Shown here piece after piece: positions 1 through 6,552 of a stretch of 10,485 bases of DNA (position 1 is the first letter of the stretch; the number at the start of each line of letters is the position of its first letter). The DNA lies in NCBI GenBank assembly GCA_050742155.1, contig JBOGFC010000108.1, positions 1 to 10,485 of the forward strand, read 5' to 3'. The DNA comes from JBOGFC01 sp050742155. GTDB taxonomy: Bacteria; Actinomycetota; Acidimicrobiia; Spongiisociales; JALYHC01. The notes below the pieces were generated by a model. That model did no database searches, was not told where the DNA came from, and was given only the letters and a program-made list of their open reading frames with translations. A program made the position numbers and the translations under genes.

Positions 1-8
1 CCGGCGGT

Positions 9-29
9 CCGGAACTCACGCAAGTTCGG
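9..29. terminator. Possible hairpin after the FAH-family gene
   Basis: Arms CCG-AACT and AGTT-CGG pair around a six-base loop (17-22), with one bulged G at position 12. The hairpin begins 8 nt past the stop codon of the minus-strand FAH gene, where a terminator for the left operon would be expected. No T-run follows on either strand, so it would be a weak or factor-assisted terminator at best. A chance inverted repeat is possible in DNA of this composition. Confidence 0.3.
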
Positions 30-37
30 GAAGGGGC

Positions 38-799
38 TCACCCGGCCTCCACGGGGTTGGCCAGCACCCCGATCCCCTCCACCTCCACCTCCATACGGTC
101 CCCAGGGCGCACCGGGCTCACCCCGGCGGGGGTACCGGTCAAGATCACGTCGCCGGGAAGCAGGGTCATCACCCGGGTGATGAAGGCCACCAGCTCGGCC
201 ACCCCGAAGACCAACTCGGCGGTGGAGCCGGCCTGGCGAACCTCTCCGTTCACCCGGCACACCACGGTCAGGCCCTCCAGCGGGTCGAGCTCGGTCTCCA
301 CGGCCGGGCCCAGCGGGCAGAAGGTGTCGAAGCCCTTGGCCCGGGTCCACTGACCGTCCTTCTTTTGCAGGTCCCGGGCAGTGACGTCGTTGCCGGCGGT
401 GTACCCGAGGATCACCCTCCCGGCGTCCTCGGCCTCCACCGCTTTGGCGACCGACCCGATCACCACCGCCAGCTCGGCCTCGTGGTGCACCTCCACCGAG
501 TCTCCAGGGAGGACCACCGGCGCCCCCGGGCCGATCACCGCCGTGGCCGGCTTGAGGAAGATGATCGGCTCGTCCGGCAGCTCGGAGGCCGTCTCGGCGG
601 CGTGGTCGGCGTAGTTCTTGCCCACCGCCACGACCTTGGTGGGGAAGACCGGTGCCAGGAGCTGCACCCGATCGAAGGGGACCACCAGCTCGGTGGGCTC
701 CCAGGCCACCAGCGGCGAGCCCTCGTAGAGGCGGATCCCCTCCGGCTCCACCGCTCCATAGGAGATACCCTCCTCGCCCCGCACCCGGACGATCTTCAT
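38..799 (-). CDS. Fumarylacetoacetate hydrolase (FAH) family protein
   Basis: The protein has 253 residues, the usual size for the short bacterial FAH enzymes that hydrolyse, decarboxylate or isomerise acylpyruvates and related 2-keto acids with a divalent metal. An N-terminal segment (about 1-50) precedes the catalytic fold. VGKNYADHAAE (59-69) carries the lid His66/Glu69 pair known from FAHD1-type enzymes. HHEAELAVVIG (105-115) supplies Glu107 and Glu109, and NDVTARD (137-143) supplies Asp138, as metal ligands. Near the end, LLPGDVILTGTPAGV (213-227) is the typical family signature. The ATG at 799 is chosen because MKIVRV is a typical family start and AGAGGG lies 3 nt upstream; the reading frame stays open further upstream, but that part is low-complexity repeat. 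It is the last gene of a minus-strand series, 55 nt after the unknown protein. Substrate cannot be told: acylpyruvate, oxaloacetate or an aromatic-catabolism intermediate are all possible. Confidence 0.93.
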   Translation of the reverse strand: MKIVRVRGEEGISYGAVEPEGIRLYEGSPLVAWEPTELVVPFDRVQLLAPVFPTKVVAVGKNYADHAAETASELPDEPIIFLKPATAVIGPGAPVVLPGDSVEVHHEAELAVVIGSVAKAVEAEDAGRVILGYTAGNDVTARDLQKKDGQWTRAKGFDTFCPLGPAVETELDPLEGLTVVCRVNGEVRQAGSTAELVFGVAELVAFITRVMTLLPGDVILTGTPAGVSPVRPGDRMEVEVEGIGVLANPVEAG

Positions 800-800
800 T

Positions 801-829
801 GTCCCTCTGGGGGGGTCCGGCGGCTTCTC
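801..829. repeat. 29-bp direct repeat, copy 1 (at the FAH gene start)
   Basis: This is identical over 29 bases to 887-915, in the same orientation with an 86-bp offset. Its core is GTCCCTCT, seven Gs, then TCCGGCGGCTTCTC. Read on the minus strand the copy ends 1 nt before the FAH start codon and contains AGAGGGAC, the only Shine-Dalgarno-like sequence available to that gene. The sequence looks like a short GC-rich intergenic repeat of the REP type, but its genome-wide copy number cannot be judged from one window. Confidence 0.9.
803..808 (-). promoter_or_regulatory. Ribosome-binding site of the FAH gene, inside repeat copy 1
   Basis: On the minus strand AGAGGG lies 3 nt before the ATG at 799 (the GAGG core is 4 nt away). 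The spacing is short but usable. The site belongs entirely to the 29-bp repeat. Confidence 0.5.
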
Positions 830-854
830 GAGAGGAAGCCCGCGGCCAGGAGGT

Positions 855-1442
855 TCAGGGCCGCCATGACCCCCCCAACCCCCCCGGTCCCTCTGGGGGG
901 GTCCGGCGGCTTCTCCATCCCCCGAGATCGACGAGGCGTTCTCCGGCCGCCATGCGCCGGCGCACCTCCTCGACCGACAGCTCCAGCACCTCCAGCGGCA
1001 CCGCCGCGGCGATACGGCGGCCCTTCCCGGCCTCGTGGGCGGCATTGGCGAACCACTCGTGACGATCTTCGACCAGGCCGGCCACCAGCTCCTCGGGCAG
1101 CCCCTCCGGCAAGAAGCCGAAGACCAGCAGGGCCAGCTCGACGTCTTCTTTGAACGGCGCCCTTCCGAAGCGCGAGGCGCGCGCCCCCGCCACCGCCGCC
1201 AGCCCGACCGACAAGTCCCGGCGGTTCTGGAGCGGACCCGGGTCGATGTCGAACAGCGGGAGCAGCGCCAGCGCGTACCCGGTGTCCGGCCCGGTGGTCC
1301 CGAAGGATCCTCCCCAGGGCATCTCGTCCGGCCCCTGGATGTCCCCGGGCCGGTTGGGCCGCCAGCGCCGCTCCGGGTGCCGGGCGGGCTCGGGACGGGG
1401 CAGGTCGGAGAGCTCCAGCTCGATCGAAGGCTGCTGTCCCAA
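855..1442 (-). CDS. Uncharacterised protein with repeat-derived C-terminus
   Basis: A 195-residue protein that I do not recognise as a named family. After a proline/arginine-rich start (15-35), a well-ordered region follows with WGGSFGTTGPDTGYALALL at about 43-61. Next comes a largely helical part with RASRFGRAPF (about 88-97), LLVFGFLPEGLPEELV (about 104-119) and LEVLELSVEEVRRRM near 150-165. There is no signal peptide, membrane segment or obvious metal site, so it is probably cytoplasmic. The TTG start at 1442 is chosen because GGAGG lies 5 nt upstream and the only in-frame codons back to the ilvE stop are non-starts. The gene begins 42 nt after ilvE and is probably co-transcribed with it. 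The last roughly 19 residues (WRSRRTPPEGPGGLGG and on) are encoded by repeat copy 2 and its hairpin. The native end therefore probably lay near residue 176 and was altered by the repeat. That it is a real gene rests on its operon position and non-random composition. Confidence 0.68.
   Translation of the reverse strand: MGQQPSIELELSDLPRPEPARHPERRWRPNRPGDIQGPDEMPWGGSFGTTGPDTGYALALLPLFDIDPGPLQNRRDLSVGLAAVAGARASRFGRAPFKEDVELALLVFGFLPEGLPEELVAGLVEDRHEWFANAAHEAGKGRRIAAAVPLEVLELSVEEVRRRMAAGERLVDLGGWRSRRTPPEGPGGLGGSWRP
868..903. repeat. C7/C7/G7 hairpin overlapping repeat copy 2
   Basis: Two runs of seven Cs (870-876, 879-885) are followed by a run of seven Gs (895-901). Either C run can pair with the G run. 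The outer pairing gives a 9-bp perfect stem (868-876 with 895-903). The inner gives an 8-bp stem (878-885 with 895-902) with a nine-base loop. The structure lies at the 3' end of the unknown minus-strand gene, before the FAH gene. It could act as an attenuator, an mRNA-stability hairpin or the folded part of a REP-like element. Confidence 0.6.
887..915. repeat. 29-bp direct repeat, copy 2 (in the 3' end of the unknown gene)
   Basis: Perfect copy of 801-829. Here it lies inside the coding end of the 855-1442 gene, where the minus strand is translated as RSRRTPPEG. It forms the G-run arm of the 868-903 hairpin. The 57 bases between the copies are not themselves repeated. Confidence 0.9.
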
Positions 1443-1447
1443 GGGAT

Positions 1448-1452
1448 CCTCC
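1448..1452 (-). promoter_or_regulatory. Shine-Dalgarno that fixes a TTG start
   Basis: On the minus strand GGAGG stands 5 nt before the TTG at 1442. It is the reason for choosing this start for the unknown protein, which otherwise has no ATG or GTG near its beginning. Confidence 0.6.
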
Positions 1453-1484
1453 GCTTCTCCTTCCCCGGCTACGCCAGAACGAGG

Positions 1485-2399
1485 TTAGACCGGCTCCAGC
1501 CAGTGCCGGTAGGCGTCGAGCCGGCCGGTGACGGTCTGGTGGAACAGCTCCTGGGCGCGCCGGGTGACCGGGCCCGGCTTCCCTTCCCCGACCGGACGGT
1601 CGTCCACCTCCCGGATCGGGGTCACCTCGGCCGCCGTTCCAGTGAAGAAGAGCTCGTCGGCGTAGTAGAGGTCGGCCCGCGCCACGCGGGTTTCCGCCAC
1701 GTGGTAGCCCTCGTCTCGTAACAGGGTCATCACCGCGTCCCGAGTGATCCCTTCGAGCGGCCCCTCGGTGGGGGGCGGGGTCCGCACCGCGCCGTCCCGG
1801 ACCACGAAGAGGTTCTCCCCGCTCCCGTCGGCCACGTAGCCGTTGTGGTTGAGCATGATCGCCTCCTCGTAGCCCGACCAGACCGCCTCTTGCCGGGCCA
1901 GGATGCTGTTCAGGTAGCCGCCGGTGCCCTTGGCGTTGGGCACCAGGGCGGCGTGGTCGATGCGGCGCCAGGAGGAGACCCGCACCCGGATGCCGCTCCG
2001 CACCCCCTCCTCGCCCAGATAGGCGCCCCAGCGCCAGGCGACGATGACCGTCTGCACCCGGCACCCGGCCGGGTTGAGCCCCAGCGCCCCGGTCCCGTAG
2101 AACACCAGTGGGCGGATGTAGGCGGACCGCAGCTCGCTGGCTCGCAGCAGCTCCTTGGCTGCCTTGCAGAGCTGCTCCACCGACCACTCGAGGGGGATCC
2201 CGTAGGCCTTGGCGGAACGCTGCAGCCGCTCCATGTGCTCGGGAAGGCGGAAGACCGCCGTTCCCTCCGGTGTCTCGTAGGCGCGGATGCCCTCGAAGAC
2301 CCCGGTCCCGTAGTGGAGCGCATGGGTGAAGACCGAGACGGTGGCCTCCTCGGAGGGAACCAGCTCGCCGTCCACCCAGGCGTAAGGGGAGGTCTCCAC
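1485..2399 (-). CDS. ilvE: Branched-chain amino acid aminotransferase
   Basis: A class IV (fold type IV) PLP enzyme of 304 residues, the normal IlvE length. It transfers the amino group between glutamate and the 2-keto acids of valine, leucine and isoleucine in the cytoplasm. Visible landmarks: the HALHYGTGVFEGIRAYE segment (26-42), an arginine in HMERLQRSA (Arg58), the Schiff-base lysine in PNAKGTGGY (Lys157), DGSGENLF with Glu195 near the PLP ring nitrogen, and the late motifs EGITRDA (about 218-224) and FFTGTAAEVTPI (about 250-261). The GTG start at 2399 gives VETSPYAWVDGELVP, matching the family start; the frame's earlier ATG lies inside the peptidase gene. Only 4 nt separate it from the peptidase stop, and its best purine stretch (AGGGG) nearly touches the GTG, so translational coupling to the peptidase is likely. 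D-amino acid transaminase or ADC lyase, the other class IV members, are less likely given the overall match. Confidence 0.95.
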   Translation of the reverse strand: METSPYAWVDGELVPSEEATVSVFTHALHYGTGVFEGIRAYETPEGTAVFRLPEHMERLQRSAKAYGIPLEWSVEQLCKAAKELLRASELRSAYIRPLVFYGTGALGLNPAGCRVQTVIVAWRWGAYLGEEGVRSGIRVRVSSWRRIDHAALVPNAKGTGGYLNSILARQEAVWSGYEEAIMLNHNGYVADGSGENLFVVRDGAVRTPPPTEGPLEGITRDAVMTLLRDEGYHVAETRVARADLYYADELFFTGTAAEVTPIREVDDRPVGEGKPGPVTRRAQELFHQTVTGRLDAYRHWLEPV

Positions 2400-2403
2400 G
2401 CCC

Positions 2404-4326
2404 CTATGTTGGCAGCTCGCCGCCCAGGTGTCGTGCGTGCCAATCGAGGATGATCTCGAAGCGCTCCTTGCGATGCTTGGGCTTTCCCGAGCGGGAGAGC
2501 TCATGGCTCTCGCCGGGGAAGCGGACCATCTCCGTCTCCACGCCCGCCCTCTTCAGGGCCATGAAGAGCTGCTCGGCCTGCTCGATCGGGCAGCGGTGGT
2601 CGGCCTCCGAGTGGAGGATGAGGGTGGGCGTCTCCACCGTCTCGGCCAGCGAGAGGGGGCTGGCCGCCCGCATCACGTCCGGGTCCTCCCCCTCCAGGTA
2701 GAGGCGAGCGAAGTAGGCCCCGATGTCGGAGGTGCCCGAGAACGAGGACCAGGAGAGGAGCGCCCGCTCCACCACCGCCGAGGCGAAGCGCCGGTCGTGG
2801 GCGATCAGCCAGGCGGTGGCGAACCCCCCGTAGGAGCCTCCCATCACCCCCAGCCTCTCCGGATCGAGGCGCGGGAAGCGCGCCAGGGCCTCCTCCACCA
2901 CCGCCCGGAGGTCGGCCAGGTCGACCGTCCCCCATCCCTTCCCCACCACCCCGCGCACGAACTCCCGGCCGCGCCCGCTCGAGCCGCGCGGGTTGCAGGC
3001 CACCACGCCGTAGCCGGCCCGGGCGTAGATCTGGAACTCGTCGAAGAACCGATACCCGTACTGGCTGGCCGGCCCCCCGTGGATGTTGAGCAGCAGCGGA
3101 ACCGGCCCCTCTCCGGGTGGCAAGTACGCCCAGGCGTCGATCTCGACGCCTTCCGATCCGACGGTGAAGCTCTCCCCCTCCACCAGCGGCACCTCCTTGC
3201 GGAACTCCTCGTTGAGCGAGGTGAGGGCCCGCTCCTCTCCGACTTCCCACCACCAAAGCTCGCCGGGATCGGTCGGGCTGCTCGCCACGAAGGCGATCGC
3301 CGAGCCGTCCGGGCTCGGATCCGCCCCGCTGATCACTCGGTCGCCTCCGATCAGGTCGGTGGCCCGGCCCTCGGGGTCGATCCGGATCACCCGCACCCTC
3401 CCTCCATCCTCCAGGGCGGTGATGAAATCCTCACCCACCCACTGGGGCCCGGGCGGGGAGACCGCCACCGAGAAGAAGGCGGCGCTGCGATCCAGGTGGC
3501 CGGTCAGGTCGGTCCAGCTGCCGTCCTGCTCCTGGCGCCAGACCGCCGCCACCGTCGGCCAGGCCCACTCGTCGGGCTGGCCGACCAGGTGGAGCACCCC
3601 GTCCGGCCGGTAGGTGACCAGCTCCCAGGTGCCGATCTCCGCCAGCGGGGCCGCTTCCCCGCCTTCGATCTCCACCTCGAACGGCTGTACCCCCGGGGTC
3701 AGGCCTCGCTGCTCGTGGCGGGCGGAGAGGAAGGCCACCGCCCGGCCGTCCGGGCGCCAGACGGGGGCCGTCTCGTTGAAATCCCCGGGCGTGAGCAGGC
3801 GCCCCGCCTCCTCTTCCTCCCCATCGAGGAGATAGAGATGTCGCCGGCGATCGTGCACCCAGCCCCGCGTGTCGTAGCGCCAGGGCACTTCAGTGACCCG
3901 CCGAGGGCGCCGGCGGCGCTCTTCGTCATCTAGGTCGGCCCACTCCGCGGTCCAATCGACCCCGACCACCGCCAACCGGCGGCCGTCCGGCGACCACTCC
4001 AGCTCCTCGGCGCCCAGTGGGAAGTCGGTGAGGATCGAGGCCTCGCCACCCCCGGCCGCCATCACTGCCACCTGGAACTTGTCATCGTCATCAGGGCCCT
4101 TGCGGAGAAACGCCAGCCGGCTGCCATCCGGGGACCAGCGGGGCGACTGGTCGCGAGGCCCATGGGTGAAGGGGCGGGCCTCCTCCCCGTCCCAGAGCCA
4201 CAGCTCGCTCTGGTAGCGGTCCTCCTCGAGATCCATCTGGGTGAGGCAGAAGATCACCCGGCGCCCATCCGGGTGAAGGCGTGGGTCGTCCAAAGAGCGC
4301 AACTTGGCGAGATCGCCGGGGGTCAT
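2404..4326 (-). CDS. S9 family peptidase (acyl-peptide hydrolase / S9C type)
   Basis: A 640-residue serine peptidase, full length for the prolyl-oligopeptidase clan. The N-terminal two thirds form a beta-propeller of the TolB/WD-like kind, with blade signatures WSPDG at 64-68 and 111-115, WRPDG at 190-194, YRPDG at 239-243 and PSPDG at 337-341. The C-terminal alpha/beta hydrolase domain starts near 380. It contains NIHGGPAS (414-421, oxyanion side), the nucleophile elbow GGSYGGF with Ser498, Asp576 in LHSEADHRCP, and His608 in FPGESHEL, a complete triad. There is no signal peptide, so it is expected to trim short, perhaps N-acylated, peptides in the cytoplasm. The ATG at 4326 gives MTPGDLAKLRSLDDPRLHPDG, a usual beginning for these proteins. 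It has no Shine-Dalgarno but has TAGATT 9 nt upstream, suggesting a leaderless or nearly leaderless message. It is first in the unit with ilvE. Oligopeptidase versus acylaminoacyl peptidase specificity cannot be decided from sequence. Confidence 0.95.
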   Translation of the reverse strand: MTPGDLAKLRSLDDPRLHPDGRRVIFCLTQMDLEEDRYQSELWLWDGEEARPFTHGPRDQSPRWSPDGSRLAFLRKGPDDDDKFQVAVMAAGGGEASILTDFPLGAEELEWSPDGRRLAVVGVDWTAEWADLDDEERRRRPRRVTEVPWRYDTRGWVHDRRRHLYLLDGEEEEAGRLLTPGDFNETAPVWRPDGRAVAFLSARHEQRGLTPGVQPFEVEIEGGEAAPLAEIGTWELVTYRPDGVLHLVGQPDEWAWPTVAAVWRQEQDGSWTDLTGHLDRSAAFFSVAVSPPGPQWVGEDFITALEDGGRVRVIRIDPEGRATDLIGGDRVISGADPSPDGSAIAFVASSPTDPGELWWWEVGEERALTSLNEEFRKEVPLVEGESFTVGSEGVEIDAWAYLPPGEGPVPLLLNIHGGPASQYGYRFFDEFQIYARAGYGVVACNPRGSSGRGREFVRGVVGKGWGTVDLADLRAVVEEALARFPRLDPERLGVMGGSYGGFATAWLIAHDRRFASAVVERALLSWSSFSGTSDIGAYFARLYLEGEDPDVMRAASPLSLAETVETPTLILHSEADHRCPIEQAEQLFMALKRAGVETEMVRFPGESHELSRSGKPKHRKERFEIILDWHARHLGGELPT

Positions 4327-4335
4327 CGCGGCGAG

Positions 4336-4341
4336 AATCTA
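4336..4341 (-). promoter_or_regulatory. Probable -10 element of the peptidase-ilvE unit
   Basis: Minus strand TAGATT fits the actinobacterial TAnnnT pattern and ends 9 nt before the ATG at 4326. The expected transcription start is therefore 1-3 nt from the start codon. No convincing -35 box was seen. Confidence 0.4.
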
Positions 4342-4423
4342 ACGGCTCGTGCCCTTGGCCGGGCGGCCACCGCACGAGGAGGACAGAGGATCTCTCCGCG
4401 CATGAGGGAGGATATCGGTGGCC

Positions 4424-4448
4424 GGCGGCGCCCCTTGAGAGGGCCGCC
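4424..4448. other. Inverted repeat in the divergent promoter region
   Basis: GGCGGC (4424-4429) pairs with GCCGCC (4443-4448) around a 13-base interior. It lies between the peptidase and pgpA starts and overlaps the place where a -35 box for pgpA would sit (TTGAGA, 4435-4440). It could be an operator, but such short GC palindromes also arise by chance here. Confidence 0.25.
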
Positions 4449-4453
4449 CTCGT

Positions 4454-4459
4454 TAGCCT
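4454..4459 (+). promoter_or_regulatory. Probable -10 element of pgpA
   Basis: TAGCCT fits TAnnnT and ends 7 nt before the ATG at 4467. No Shine-Dalgarno lies between, so a leaderless transcript is the simplest reading. TTGAGA at 4435-4440 resembles a -35 box, but its 13-nt spacer is too short to be convincing. Confidence 0.4.
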
Positions 4460-4466
4460 CCCGCTG

Positions 4467-4928
4467 ATGCGCCGCATCCTTGCCTCCTGGTTCGGCATGG
4501 GCTTCGTCCCGCGGCTGGTGTGGAAGGGCGAGGGTGGGGCCGGCACCGTCGCCGGAATGGGCGCCCTGGTCCTCGCCCTGTGGGCCGGCCAGGCTTCGGT
4601 CCTCTGGCAGCTGGCCATGGTGATCGTGATCGCCGGAGTGGGCCTTTGGGCGGTGGCTCCCTTCACTTCCGAGGTCGGGGATCCCAACTGGGTGACCATC
4701 GACGAGGCGGCCGGCACCGTCCTGGCGGTGACCGGCCTGCAAGGACCGGCGGTGGTGGTGGCTTTCTTGGTCTTCCGGGCCGCCGACATCACCAAGCGGC
4801 TGCCGTTGGTGGCCAAGGCCGAGCGGCTGCCGGGGGCGGTGGGGGTGATGGCCGACGACCTGGTGGCGGGGCTGTATGCCCTGGCGGCCGGTTGGGCTTG
4901 TCAGCTCCTCATCCAGCAGGTGGTGTGA
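4467..4928 (+). CDS. pgpA: Phosphatidylglycerophosphatase A
   Basis: A 153-residue integral membrane protein matching the PgpA family, which removes the phosphate from phosphatidylglycerophosphate to give phosphatidylglycerol. The key family features are present: DPNWVTIDEAAG (72-83, with Asp72 and the Asp79/Glu80 pair), FRAADITKRLPL (103-114, corresponding to the usual FRxFDxxKPxP) and GVMADDLVAGLYA (126-138, with Asp130/Asp131). Hydrophobic stretches at about 29-43, 49-66, 92-106 and 133-149 fit the membrane helices. The N-terminal motif is degenerate: FGMGFVPRLVWKGEGGAGTVAG stands where most members have a GxGxxPxxPGTxGS pattern. The ATG at 4467 is chosen over in-frame upstream codons because the upstream part is not PgpA-like and TAGCCT lies just before it. 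It is a single gene, divergent from the peptidase, and its 3' end overlaps that of serA by 20 nt. Confidence 0.85.
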   Translation: MRRILASWFGMGFVPRLVWKGEGGAGTVAGMGALVLALWAGQASVLWQLAMVIVIAGVGLWAVAPFTSEVGDPNWVTIDEAAGTVLAVTGLQGPAVVVAFLVFRAADITKRLPLVAKAERLPGAVGVMADDLVAGLYALAAGWACQLLIQQVV

Positions 4929-6552
4929 TCTCTCCCTCGCCGGCCCTCCCCCAAGGCGGGAGGGAGGAGGGCGGCAGCTCGACGAAGCGGGCGTCGACCA
5001 CTCCTGGTAGCTCAAGCAGCTCCTCCACCTGCGGGTCGCTGAGGGGCTGGTCGAGGTTGAGACCCATCATGGCCGCCTCTCCGGCCGGGGAGCGGCCCAC
5101 CACCATGTTGGCGATGTTCACCTCGCGATCCCCCAGGAAGGTGCCCACCCGGCCGATCATGCCGGGAACATCCTCGTTGCGCACCACCAGGAGGTATCGG
5201 GAGGGAGGCAGCTCGATCTCGTAGCCGAGGATCTCCACCAACAGCGCACCCTTTCTCCCCACCAGGGTTCCGGCCAGGGTGACCGGCTTCCCGCCCACCA
5301 GGCCCGAGAGCCGCACGAGCGACACGTAATCCCTCGCCTCGGGCGTGGCCTGCTCGGTCACCCTCAGGCCGCGGCCCTCGGCCAGCGAGGGGGCGTTGAC
5401 GTAGGAGACCGGCCCGGTACTCACCGAGGCGAGCAGCCCCTTGAGCGCCGCCAGGGCCAGCGGGCGGACCGGGTGCTCGGCCAGCCGCCCTTCCGCCCGC
5501 ACCTCCATCTCTTGGGGAAGGCCCCGGGCCAGGGTCACGAACACCCGTCCCATCTGCTCGACGAGGGGCAAGAAGGCCCGCTGCTCCTCGGAGACCTCCG
5601 GCCCCAGGTCGAGGTTGACGGCGCTCGGGACCAGCTCACCCCGCAGCGCAGCCGCCACGGCCTCGGCCACCGCGATGCCCGCCTTGTCCTGGGCCTCCTG
5701 GGTGGAGGCCCCCAAGTGGGGGGTCAGCACCACGCCCTCCAACCCGAGGAGCGGGCTCTCCCCGAGAGGCTCGTCGGCGAACACGTCCAAGGCCGCCCCG
5801 GCCACCCGCCCCGAGCGGACCGCCTCGGCCAGCGCCTGCTCGTCGAGGATGCCACCCCGGGCCGTGTTGACGATCCGGATGCCAGGCTTCATGTGACCGA
5901 AGCTCTCCGGACCGATGATCGCCTGGGTCTCCCGATTCAGAGGAAGGTGGATGGTGAGGAAGTCGGACTCGGTCAGAAGACGGGGCAGCTCTGGGACGAT
6001 CTCCACGCCCAAGCGGCGGGCCCGTTCCGGGCTGACGTAAGGGTCGTAGGCCAGGATGCGCATGCCGAACGCCGAGGCTCGCTGGGCGACCAAGGTGCCC
6101 ACCCGCCCGAGCCCGAGGATCCCCAGGGTTTTGCCGTGCAGCTCCACGCCTTCGAAGCGTCGCCGGTCCCAGCCCCCGGAGCGGACCGCCGCGTCCGCCT
6201 GCGGCACGTTGCGAGCCTGCGCCAGCAAGAGCGCCATGGTCTGCTCGGCGGCCGATATGACGTTGGCCTGGGGCGCGTTCACCACGAGCACCCCGGCCCG
6301 GGTGGCTGCCTCCAGATCGATGTTGTCCACCCCGATGCCGGCCCGCCCGATGACCCTCAGCTCCGGCGCCGCCCCGATGAGGGCGGCATCCACCTGCGTG
6401 GCGGAGCGGACGATGAGTCCCTGGGCGTCGGCCAGCCTGGGGAGCAGCTCCTTTCGATCCAGCCCCACCGCCTGGTCCACTTCACAGTGCTCCTCGAGCG
6501 TCTTGAGGCCCGCCTCGGCCACCGGCTCGGCCACCACCACCTTGGGCCTCAT
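4909..6552 (-). CDS. serA: D-3-phosphoglycerate dehydrogenase, long form
   Basis: Oxidises 3-phosphoglycerate to 3-phosphohydroxypyruvate with NAD, the first step of serine synthesis, in the cytoplasm. It has 547 residues. The substrate-binding domain flanks an NAD-binding Rossmann domain with GILGLGRVG (144-152) and Asp170 in AYDPY. The catalytic set is Arg232 (NTARGG), Glu261 (ADEP) and His279 (TPHLGAST). An intervening ASB-type domain (about 315-445) and a C-terminal ACT domain (about 453-525, RYLLVVRNEDVPGMIGRVGTFL) make it the long, potentially serine-regulated form typical of actinobacteria. The family normally ends close to VVDARFVEL (about residue 526). The last roughly 20 residues, including LPPWGRAGEGE, come from a GC-rich hairpin repeat and are probably not functional. 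The ATG at 6552 overlaps the aminotransferase stop as ATGA, with AAGGAG 8 nt upstream. The 3' end overlaps pgpA. Confidence 0.96.
   Translation of the reverse strand: MRPKVVVAEPVAEAGLKTLEEHCEVDQAVGLDRKELLPRLADAQGLIVRSATQVDAALIGAAPELRVIGRAGIGVDNIDLEAATRAGVLVVNAPQANVISAAEQTMALLLAQARNVPQADAAVRSGGWDRRRFEGVELHGKTLGILGLGRVGTLVAQRASAFGMRILAYDPYVSPERARRLGVEIVPELPRLLTESDFLTIHLPLNRETQAIIGPESFGHMKPGIRIVNTARGGILDEQALAEAVRSGRVAGAALDVFADEPLGESPLLGLEGVVLTPHLGASTQEAQDKAGIAVAEAVAAALRGELVPSAVNLDLGPEVSEEQRAFLPLVEQMGRVFVTLARGLPQEMEVRAEGRLAEHPVRPLALAALKGLLASVSTGPVSYVNAPSLAEGRGLRVTEQATPEARDYVSLVRLSGLVGGKPVTLAGTLVGRKGALLVEILGYEIELPPSRYLLVVRNEDVPGMIGRVGTFLGDREVNIANMVVGRSPAGEAAMMGLNLDQPLSDPQVEELLELPGVVDARFVELPPSSLPPWGRAGEGEITPPAG
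4944..4964. terminator. GC-rich hairpin between pgpA and serA ends
   Basis: CCCTCCC (4944-4950) and GGGAGGG (4958-4964) form a 7-bp stem around a seven-base loop, 15 nt after the pgpA stop. It also lies inside the coding 3' end of serA, where it encodes SLPPWGRA. The position between convergent genes fits a bidirectional terminator, though no T-run is present. The sequence also resembles the GC-rich hairpin repeats, translated LPPWGxG, that are common in many bacterial genomes. Confidence 0.5.

Noticed and set aside
801..915. CRISPR array or insertion-sequence ends, because of the two identical 29-mers.
   Set aside because: There are only two copies with a 57-base interval, in direct orientation with homopolymer runs. 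No cas or transposase gene is near, and no target-site duplication was recognised.
796..2187. Long minus-strand open frame overlapping ilvE and the unknown gene.
   Set aside because: Its residues are low-complexity Gly/Ala/Arg, typical of an out-of-frame reading in GC-rich DNA, and it overlaps the convincing ilvE frame.
2428..3933. 501-codon plus-strand open frame opposite the peptidase.
   Set aside because: It is antisense to a full-length S9 peptidase with an intact triad, and its product is His/Pro/Arg-rich without any domain.
4327..4466. A small RNA gene or riboswitch in the divergent intergenic region.
   Set aside because: Only 140 nt are available, both flanking genes appear leaderless, and no riboswitch core or extended fold was recognised.
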